Shown here: positions 56,660 through 64,000 of the stretch, piece by piece | Layout of the letters: every line of letters starts with the position of its first letter | Position numbering within the stretch: position 1 is the stretch's first letter | Source: Pararge aegeria | Lineage: Eukaryota > Arthropoda > Insecta > Lepidoptera > Nymphalidae | NCBI RefSeq assembly: GCF_905163445.1 | Contig: NC_053201.1 | Coordinates: forward strand, 14,518,001 to 14,582,000 | Length of the DNA: 64,000 nt | Direction: 5' to 3' | The notes under the pieces: model-generated | The model's input: the letters and a program-made list of their open reading frames with translations, nothing else | The model's database searches: none | Told to the model about the DNA's origin: nothing | Program-made: the position numbers and the translations under genes

Positions 56660-57211
56660 GTTGATGTGCTAGAAAATTCAGAAACTGACAATGAACATTT
56701 AGTGGAAGGAAATGAGGAGCCAATAAACATAGTCCGTCAGATGCATGGCAGAGCCTCGGATGAAGAATGGCTCAATGAGGAGGTCTACGAGACAGTAGAT
56801 TACCAACCAAAACGGAAGAAGACTAAGTACAGGACAATCAAAAGAGAAATTTGCTCACCACCTCCAAGCACTCCAAAATATAGAGTTGTACCAAACCATA
56901 CATATGCAAAACCATTGCCGGAGCGTGTAAGTGTTGAAAGCAGTCAAAGAAAAGACGAGTATTCAGTCTTTGGAGAGTATGTTGGCAACAGACTGCGTAA
57001 ATTCAGACACCCTCAAGTCAGAGGCAATGTTCAACAGTTAATTACCACAATACTTTGGCAGGCGGAGTACGGGATATATGATAACATAGAGACAGTAAAG
57101 AGAGTAATTTTACATTCCGTACAAGAAATGGAAGTGGAACAAACCACAGAACAAACAATAATACACGAGCATGAGATTGTTAAAGAGGGGTCACATGTTG
57201 ATGAAAACTAA
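56660..57211 (+). CDS. BED zinc-finger protein, last exon
   Basis: The acceptor is a T-rich tract ending TTTCATTTCAG at 56659. Reading in phase 0 gives 183 residues from VDVLENSETDNEH, then the stop. The first half is acidic and Pro/Ser-rich with a basic K-R-K-K-T-K patch that could be a nuclear localisation signal. Residues about 98-140 of this exon (F-G-E-Y-V-G-N-R-L-R-K-F, then Q-Q-L-I-T-T-I-L-W-Q-A-E-Y-G) match the C-terminal self-association-like motif found in many insect MADF/BESS and THAP-type nuclear proteins (F-G-x-Y-V-x-x-x-L ... I-x-x-I-L-x-x-A). The end is Glu/Thr-rich. AATAAA signals follow about 75 bp after the stop. The composition (finger, acidic linker, C-terminal motif, no catalytic domain) argues for a host regulatory protein rather than a transposase. 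Confidence 0.8.
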   Translation, partial: VDVLENSETDNEHLVEGNEEPINIVRQMHGRASDEEWLNEEVYETVDYQPKRKKTKYRTIKREICSPPPSTPKYRVVPNHTYAKPLPERVSVESSQRKDEYSVFGEYVGNRLRKFRHPQVRGNVQQLITTILWQAEYGIYDNIETVKRVILHSVQEMEVEQTTEQTIIHEHEIVKEGSHVDEN

Positions 57212-57284
57212 ATTAACCAAAGAATATAAAGATCAATTAGTTTGTAAGGTGGAAACATTAAAGTTATGTATATCTTTTAATGCT

Positions 57285-57297
57285 AATAAAGAATAAA
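57285..57297 (+). terminator. Polyadenylation signals of the BED gene
   Basis: Two AATAAA hexamers, 57285-57290 and 57292-57297, lie 74-86 bp after the stop codon at 57211, followed by a T-rich stretch. This is the expected 3' end of the BED transcript. Confidence 0.75.
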
Positions 57298-57539
57298 TTT
57301 ATTTTATATCAATTTATTTCATCCCTAGCCAGTTTAAAAGAGATTTATATTTATGAGATTTTATATTTTTATCAAATAATTATTAATAAATAGTCACAGA
57401 TATAGAGGAGATTTAAGAAAAACAAACCAGGTACCAACAGAATTTTCATTTCTACTTTCAAATTCGTTTGTCAGTATGTAAAAACATTGTTTTGCATTTG
57501 TAGGAAATGTAGCTAAGAACAATGAATAATAAATAATGT

Positions 57540-57642
57540 AGGTAACTATTTGATAGCAGACCGCGCATGCGTGTTTGACACTTGGCTTTGACATTTTTTT
57601 CCCCGTCTCGCTCACTCTATGTCAATCAGCTGTTCTACCAAC
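57540..57642 (+). promoter_or_regulatory. Probable promoter and leader of the 57643 gene
   Basis: The segment just upstream of the start contains a CGCGCATGCG palindrome-like word (near 57560), two TTTGACA words and a pyrimidine-rich CCCCGTCTCGCTCACTC initiator-like run. It sits only about 250 bp after the polyadenylation signals of the BED gene, so the two genes are closely packed head to tail. No TATA box is evident. Confidence 0.35.
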
Positions 57643-57846
57643 ATGGCCACGTTATGCCGTACGACGGGAAAATTATTAGGAAAAGTGCAATTTATACCGG
57701 TTTCCTCGCGTAATTTCAGTTCAATAAAGTGCAGTAGATCTTATAAAAATGTGTGGAAGACTTGTGCTTGTGTTTTCGGCGGCGGGATTTTGTTATATGC
57801 TGCAAATTACAAGCACGGAGGCACTGTATACGCTCTCAAAGCTAAG
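57643..57846 (+). CDS. First coding exon of a probable mitochondrial membrane protein
   Basis: The exon begins at an ATG in good context (CCAACATGG, 57643). An upstream in-frame ATG at 57619 would add eight residues. It ends at the donor AAG|GTAAGA (57847). The 68 residues start M-A-T-L-C-R-T-T-G-K-L-L-G-K and continue with Arg, Ser and Lys but no acidic residue, typical of a mitochondrial presequence. A hydrophobic segment V-W-K-T-C-A-C-V-F-G-G-G-I-L-L-Y-A-A then looks like a single membrane anchor, with Y-K-H-G-G-T-V-Y-A-L-K-A-K after it. This is the layout of inner-membrane-anchored mitochondrial enzymes. I could not place the family, and no continuation exon was found in the following 6 kb. 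Without splicing the frame ends at 57885. Confidence 0.6.
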
Positions 57847-59499
57847 GTAAGATTATATTTAGAAACATCAAGGAGCTATTTTTAAACCGTTACAGTTTGT
57901 TGTTACTACGTAATGTCATGAAAAATGCTGTTAATATGTATAAGTATTAATTGAACCTAATAAATTACAGGTTATTTCCTTGTTTATATTTCTTATGTTG
58001 GCACATGACAGCTAATTTGCAAATGTAAACAAATGATTGATAAGAACTTTTGACCGTGATCCTGATGATGAATCAATTAGGATTACCATAACTATGAGTA
58101 AAAACTCTCTGAGCTTATATGCGTGACGATCGGAGTTTCATTCCCAGTAAATTATTTTATATTACAAAATTTATAATTTTAAAATTTGCTCTGGTTTAGG
58201 ATCGCGGGAGGCTCGAGCTATGGTTATTATAACGTACCGGTTAGAATGGCCATATTAATTATTTCTTTAGCAGTCCTGTTTTCAACAGTCTTACAGTAGG
58301 TGACGTCTCAGTGCAAAGACTTCAATGGTTAGGGTAGCAAAAAGATCAAAACTAGACATAATACTCATATAACCACATACTACTGACAATGTACGGTCTT
58401 AATTTTACCAATAGAGAGATAGCAGCAATTTAAGTTACCATATAATAATTGTTATTACTAGATGAATATGTGCTCTGCGAAGTTACCTATCTATTTCCAC
58501 CAATAGTATACTGGATGTGCTCATGAACAATTGTTAGAGAAAAGTGTCAACACCAACTTCCTAATGGCAGACTGGTACTGAGCATTTTAGACATACATTC
58601 TGCTTAAAATTACTTAACAATTTTTAGACTGCCCGGGAAAAACAAATATATGTATGTATATACCTACAGTAATTGAAACAAAAGTTTGTGTGTGTTCCGG
58701 CTGCACAGATGCTGGATGCTAATGGATTATTATCATCACATCTGTAATGTAGATGGTATAAATGTTTAGAATAGGAGATGAAAAATTGTGAAGAGAAATA
58801 TATTTACTGAGGAAGTAAAGTTGTGCACAGACACAGTCTTTGCAACCACATGACTCATATTATATGAGTCAAAATGAGATTCTTTAACAATAAAAAAGAA
58901 GAAAATTAAATGAATGCAATAAATATGTTATTTTGGTGTATTACATGGAACTTGATACTGAACCCTTTGTGTGCATTTCAAACATGCACTTAAACAGTTT
59001 TTTTGTACTAACTGGTGATCATACAACTTACAGGAAACCTTTTCCGTTCTAGGTAAATAGTAGGTAGATAATATCATCTTGAAGTTTGAGAAGGTAGCTG
59101 ACTGATATTTTGACAGAGGTAAATAATAAATTCCTAAAATCAAGAAATCTTGGGTGGAATTATTTTTTTATTATTTTTGAAGGTATTTATGTATTGTTTT
59201 ATTTTTTTTATTAACGATAGGCCAGCGTTTGACGACAATCATGCCCGTTAGAAAGCAATGATGAGGTCTAGGTTGGAGCACACTTGCCTAGAAAAAGCCT
59301 ATTCACATTGGCAGGAAACACAGTTGCCGGGAGGGCGTTCCACATCTTAGCGGCACGTATCAGAAACGTGGATAAAAAACGTTTCGTGCGTGTTGATGGA
59401 ATATCAACCACATAAGGATGCCACCCCTCACGGTGTCTCGCTGTTCTGTGGTAAAACGACTACTGTATTAAATGGACTACTGTATGAAATTGAAAACTT

Positions 59500-59570
59500 A
59501 CTGCCTCGTTGGTCTAGTGATTAGATTGTTGACTGCAGATCACGAAGTTCTGGGTTTGATCACTTTTTTT
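59500..59570 (+). mobile_element. tRNA-like SINE head (another family)
   Basis: GCCTCGTTGGTCTAGTGATT is a tRNA-like A-box region and GTTCTGGGTTTGATCAC the box B. No cloverleaf can be completed. A similar but weaker head is at about 45570-45625. Confidence 0.4.
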
Positions 59571-59750
59571 TTGGTGGGGATATCCTCATGGATATCTCCA
59601 CGCAAATATTATGTCAGACTCTTACTGACTAAAACCCCACGGCGTCCCTACTCACCGCCTGACGACGGAGCCATGGGAGCCGCCAACGGATATCCGCCGA
59701 AGCGAACCCACCTCGGGTTTACGTAAGAGGCGTGCCGGAACAGTAGCCTA
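59570..59750 (+). repeat. Dispersed repeat J, copy 2
   Basis: ATATCCTCATGGATATCTCC, ATTATGTCAGACTCTTACTG and ACTAAAACCCCACGGCGTCC, followed by a GC-rich 3' part. Partner of 6535-6690. Confidence 0.55.
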
Positions 59751-59859
59751 GGTTTGATCCATGGGTCAGACCAATGAATCCCTCCTAACTCTTTCACTCC
59801 TGACAGATTGGTTGTGGTTGACGGTGATCCATTTTCTTTGGCTAATGCAGCCCCGAGAT

Positions 59860-60180
59860 ACCCCTCCACTTGTTACGTTCTTCAGCGTTTCGGGAACATT
59901 GGACTATAGAAGTTTGTGTTACAGCTTTTATAAGGTCTGTCCAACGCGTGGGTGATCGACCGCTTGACCGTTTAACTCCTACGTTCCCCTAGACAACGAG
60001 TCTTTCCATGGAGTGTTTATTCCTATCAATATGTCCAAAGAATTTGAGGATTCGTATCTGCACAGTCGACGATAATCTCTTTTTGACTTTAAGTCCCAAT
60101 AAACAGTTAGACGAATTAGTAGTATTAGAATCCCTACACCTGATCTCTTTCGGTGATTTCGGATCTGGCATCCCAACCGA
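59860..60180 (-). pseudogene. LINE ORF2 C-terminal remnant
   Basis: On minus, translation includes I-L-K-F-F-G-H-I-D-R-N-K-H-S-M-E-R-L-V-V, then a stop, then G-R-S-P-T-R-W-T-D-L-I-K. This is the conserved C-terminal end of insect endonuclease-reverse-transcriptase polyproteins. The in-frame TAG and missing RT core mark it as a fragment. Confidence 0.65.
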
Positions 60181-60584
60181 CTATGAGAGTGAGGGAATAG
60201 AGATAGAGATTCTACGCGTTTTAACGTACTAGTGCTCTATAATATTTCCCGCGTAGTTGGAAACTCTCTGGAGAGTGACAACAGTGGCTGAAATCGGTCA
60301 GGGACTGACAGAGGGATATAAATTCGTAGTAGTGTGAGTTTGTCTCATAAACTAAAAGGGCCTTATAAGTAAACGAAGCATGACATCGCAATACTTATCT
60401 GTATCCCATTTATTATTACACGTTTATATTTAGTTATTACTTCACACTTGCGCCAATGCTCGGAGGGTTGATAAAACTATAAATAAGAAAAGGTATAACT
60501 TGGTTCTTTTTTGGGGGAAAAATGTTTGACACTTTGACACTAAACCATCGCATTTCAATTAAACCATTTAAAAATATTTGAACA

Positions 60585-60900
60585 GTTTTTTATTTTTTTT
60601 ATAACACTATAAGTTGCCCTTGACCGCAATCTCACCTGCAGTCTAAGATGGTAACGGGCTAACCGGTTAGGGGTATGGCAGTTACATTAAACCCATACCC
60701 CGAATCGTTTTCTACGCGAATCGTACCGGAATGTTAAGTCGCTTTGCCTAACTAGTCAGAGCTGTAGCCTCCCACCACACCACACCAGAGAAAATTCAGA
60801 AATTATAAATTCTCAAATTGCCCCTGCACAGGAACGAATGTGGGAAATCTCATGTAAAAATACACGCTCACAGCTGCGCCAGTTAGGTCGTCAAAACTGA
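60585..60900 (-). mobile_element. SINE-C, near full length
   Basis: In reverse: tRNA-like head GACGACCTAACTGGCGCAGC, a body with AATTTATAATTTCTGAATTT, then GTTACCATCTTAGACTGC and the 3' end GGTCAAGGGCAACTTATAG. It is the reference copy for several fragments here. Confidence 0.6.
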
Positions 60901-61180
60901 GATACATTTAATGAGTTGTTTTCAAAATAGAATGCTAGTATTATCAGTATTGGGACTTGTGCCCGAAACACAAAACACCCGGATGTGTAAGGACGGCGCG
61001 TCGCTCGATCACCAACACTCCGCGTCGTAGATAACGTCACTCGCCTCCGCTCATGCGAAGAAAGACTGCCCGACCCTAGGACGGCGATCGTAATCCGCTG
61101 GAGTCGATTCGTACCAACATTTCTGCATAAGCAGATTTACTTTTCGACTGGGGTAAAAAATATATAAGGTACAAAATATA

Positions 61181-61300
61181 TCATACTAATATTATAAATA
61201 CGAAAGTTTGTATTGATGGATGGATCTCTGTTACTCTTTCATGCGAAACTCACTCACTCGCTGAACGGATTTGATAATTCTTTACATATAGACATTTATT
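61181..61300 (+). mobile_element. Helitron-like 5' fragment
   Basis: It begins TCATACTAATATTATAAATA, followed by CGAAAGTTTGT, a GGATGGAT run and a GTTACTCTTTCATGCG motif shared with 46645-46690. The 3' part is not seen. Confidence 0.45.
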
Positions 61301-62309
61301 TATCTTTATTATTTTGAAGGGGGCACTTTGTGAAACGTATAAACAATAATATTATTCTTATTTGATCACAACACTAAACAATAGTGTTTGCTAATTTACG
61401 GTACTGCCAGTCTAAATGAAAACTGCATTTTAGAGCACAACTCTTTAAGAAGTATGTATTTATTATCACGCTACGGCAGAGACGAGCTGAAAATAATAAG
61501 TAATAGCGCGGACGGGCGATGCGAAGCGGTAGATGATGAAGACGTGGGTCACTACCATTTTGTACATAATTAATCAGACCACCTGCGAGCATTGACGTAA
61601 GAACTCCATCACTGCATCGCCACCCAAACAGGGCACGAACCATAACCCCGCGGCTAAACCCACATCCTGCTCGCCAATATAATTGTGACAAGTATCTATG
61701 ATTGAATAGTTCACACAAAAGATTTTATTAGCACTTATTGGTGAGTTGTATCAATTATTCATTTGGTTAGTTGTTGCGGTGGCTCGGCCTAGAATTGTTT
61801 TCGCGTATTGATTTCACAATGATCATTTCGATGAGTCAAGTGAGGAGTCAGTGAGAATCGTATTTGAGAAATTTCCACGTGTGATATCTATATTTCCGGT
61901 CAACTATGATAATTCTATTTAAATATACCTACTTTGGAATCGCAATGATTCTTAAGAATTTGGCAGCCATATGAAAATGGACTCCACTGCTGTAAAACAG
62001 ACTGTATTAAAGGATTGAATTACCTCTCTAGGTGGACTTAAAAGATTTTATTATAATTTAGTGATAAAAACGGAGCGAACGGCCCAACGTACAAAACACG
62101 ATTTTCTAACTCCCGACCGTACAATTTTAGTCTGAATCGGGAATTGAAACCAGCATTCGTCGTGATTCCTAGTTAATTCCCGGTAAAAAACCGGGATTAA
62201 GGTATCCGAAGTTCTTTGCAAGCTATCTTTGTGCTACATTTTATCAAGATTGGTTTAATTATTTAGCCGAACAGGTAACAAGAAACAATATCGTTATTTA
62301 AATCATGAT

Positions 62310-62495
62310 TATTAATGATTATCGACCCATTCCCAGGTCACACTCATCCTCTGAGAGGAGGCCAGGCAAGGAGGTCTCCTCATAGAATGAGGAAGGTTGC
62401 CACCACGCTGGCTAATTGCGGACTTAACACACCTTTGAGAACGTTATGGGGCACTCAGCCATACGGGTGACCTTATTTTCCTTCACCGTTAAACT
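62310..62495 (-). mobile_element. SINE-A, minus strand
   Basis: ATGATTATCGACCCATTCCC, ACCACGCTGGCTAATTGCGG, GAGAACGTTATGGGGCAC and CCTTCACCGTTAAAC on plus are the inverted SINE-A body. The tRNA head is missing; a LINE 3' end starts at about 62505. Confidence 0.6.
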
Positions 62496-62504
62496 CAAAG
62501 TCAA

Positions 62505-62665
62505 AATTCAAAATTCATTTATTTTAAGTAGGCCTAATAAAAGTACCTGCTTTTAAAACGTCAAGTCTGTTTTTAGTGACTCTACCACCGGTTCGCATGG
62601 CAGATTCTTCCGAGAAAGCCGAGAAAGCCGGAAAGAAACTCAGCAGTTGCTCTTTTCTAACATCA
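62505..62665 (-). mobile_element. LINE 3' end, family D2
   Basis: On plus, ATTCATTTATTTTAAGTAGG, GTGACTCTACCACCGGTTCG and GAAACTCAGCAGTTGCTCTT are inverted D2. An extra GAGAAAGCC duplication is visible near 62613. Confidence 0.6.
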
Positions 62666-63179
62666 TTTTACAATTTAACAATCATATCTTGTGTGATATA
62701 TAAGCAAATGGTAAGATCATTCCTTAAAGTACAACGCACATAACGCTGAAAAGTCTGTTACTCCAAAAGGGACGCCGAAGTTACATTTTCTCTTTAGATT
62801 TTTTATTACACTACAGCAAGTGTTTTCTAGAGCACCCGTAGCGATTGGCAAGTGAGGCTGTAGCGAGCCAGGCTCATCTGACCCAGATCTTGGGTGTCGA
62901 ACGGGGGTGACAGCCTAATCAATTAAGGCGATAAACTGTCCGCTACACACTTCGCGCGAGCGGTACCTACCTAACTCCTAGTAATTCCATCACACATGCG
63001 AGCTTGCCCATTAGATGCACTGCCCATAGACACTGATCTGGGTACTGGTCGGGGTATGGGTTTAGCTCTGTAGGAATAAAAAAATAATTAATAAGAATTG
63101 AATTAATAGTATCGCGTCTCTCTGGTATTTCAAAGTAAATGCCTCTAAATTTATGATTATTTTGTCGATGATAACTAAT

Positions 63180-63500
63180 AACCTAAATGGCAATCTCGTG
63201 CCGGTAAACGCAGCATTGGTGAATCCAAGCGGTCGCTTGGAGCCGCTGGATCCAAGCGGCACAAGACCACCGTATTTAGAACTTTCTACAAAAGATTATT
63301 CGCGAAGCTTAAGTGGCATTGTCCGGGGGACATATGATCCGATGGACGTTGGGGTCTCTAGGTGTTGCTGGTGAGCTATGTCGGACTCTTCTACGGATCT
63401 CCTCATTCCTCATTCGATCAAGTATAGATGCTCCAAGATCTCCAAGCATAGCTCTCTCCAACGCCCGCAGAGTTTAACCCGCACGCTCCATCGTCCATTG
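63180..63500. mobile_element. Scrambled RTE-like LINE remnant
   Basis: Three pieces of one LINE lie out of order: a late segment in plus sense (63183-63295), an earlier segment in plus sense (63300-63370), and a still earlier one in minus sense (63385-63500, giving M-R-N-E-E-I-R-R-R). None is a functional ORF. Confidence 0.55.
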
Positions 63501-64000
63501 GTTGGCATGATGGCAACAATGAGGAATCAACGACGAAGTTAGGTTGATAACATGAAAACTCACAGTTTGAGCTCGTCACCATATCTGCGTGCGATCGCTC
63601 ACGTCCGTACCACCATTTCCTTGAAGGAAGATGAATTGATGTCGTCATCTCACAGTTTGCGGTTTCATTTCAATTCCGTCCACCACTTAATGATCATCAA
63701 CACGCGTGTGGTGACAGCCGCTGACGCCACAAGTAGGTTTGTCCCAGAATCACTGACATTGAGGTCTGGTCTAGGTTCTAATGGGGACATTTTCCTTAAC
63801 TTGTATCTAACTACTAATTCATATTTTAATGATGATCGATGTATTTTTGTTTATTACCTTATGTCTAATCTCCAAACTTTTTATCTAAATCTGAATTTGA
63901 AAGAATCTGAAACGGAATCAAATCTTAAAAAGAGTATTAAATACAAAATTTACAATAAAAAAATTTTAACTGCAAGTTTTTAATACTAATAATATATCTG

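Larger units (their letters stand above)
57847..64000. other. Intron or intergenic DNA after the 57643 exon
   Basis: It begins with the donor GTAAGA and may be the first intron of that gene. It holds repeats J (59570-59750), a LINE remnant (59860-60180), SINE-C (60585-60900), a Helitron fragment (61181-61300), SINE-A and D2 pieces (62310-62665) and the scrambled LINE (63180-63500). 57900-59490 and 61300-62300 show nothing recognisable. 60960-61120 is a GC-rich single-copy-looking block. 63552-63983 holds a 143-codon frame of low-complexity character without a domain. Confidence 0.5.

Noticed and set aside
63552..63983. 143-codon plus ORF at the right end
   Set aside because: Low-complexity, Asn/Lys/Leu-rich second half, no domain and adjacent to scrambled LINE; not supported as a gene.

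Overview
This is an AT-rich, intron- and transposon-dominated stretch of insect nuclear DNA. It is almost certainly from a lepidopteran, and more likely a butterfly than a moth, though that last step is a guess. The basis is the mixture of tRNA-headed SINEs, Helitron ends (TC...CTAG between A and T), fragments of an RTE-like LINE ending in ATGATGATG, and LINE 3' ends, a mixture I associate with Lepidoptera from memory rather than from a search. There are no bacterial features, no CRISPR array and no convincing stand-alone tRNA or rRNA gene.

Layout. (1) Two exons of one plus-strand fibroblast growth factor (FGF) gene, probably branchless-like, lie at 4074-4177 and 49155-49643. They join in phase 0 and complete the C-terminal half of an FGF core followed by a long basic tail. 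The first exon(s) lie upstream of the window. About 45 kb of the window (4178-49154) is therefore a single FGF intron. (2) That intron is filled with mobile DNA: one apparently intact two-ORF LINE on the minus strand (about 26577 to 31150, ORF1 with a PHD finger, ORF2 with endonuclease and reverse transcriptase), a complete non-autonomous Helitron (20770-21462), a hAT-type MITE with a perfect 8-bp target duplication (39584-40009), a 49-bp-TIR MITE (9498-9759), at least three tRNA-derived SINE families, and many LINE fragments. Between them lie a few GC-richer, apparently single-copy islands that could be enhancers of the FGF gene. (3) From 49644 to about 55100 there is AT-rich 3' UTR or intergenic DNA. 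(4) At 55853-57211 a plus-strand two-exon gene encodes a BED zinc-finger protein with an insect-type C-terminal motif; paired AATAAA signals follow at 57285-57297. (5) About 350 bp further on, 57643-57846 is the first coding exon of a second plus-strand gene, whose product looks like a mitochondrially targeted, single-pass inner-membrane protein; its remaining exons are not found. (6) 57847-64000 is intron or intergenic DNA with more SINE and LINE debris, including a scrambled LINE remnant at 63180-63500.

How the parts relate: the FGF gene would encode a secreted ligand for a receptor tyrosine kinase (in insects, tracheal and mesodermal guidance). The BED gene is probably a nuclear DNA-binding protein and the last gene a mitochondrial protein; nothing suggests the three act together. 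I found no clearly new multi-gene system. The observations I consider most worth checking are the giant FGF intron with its non-repeat islands, the intact PHD-LINE, the hAT element with subterminal repeats, the nested SINE with its target duplication, the complete Helitron, and an unexplained coding-like minus-strand segment near 14.1-14.45 kb.
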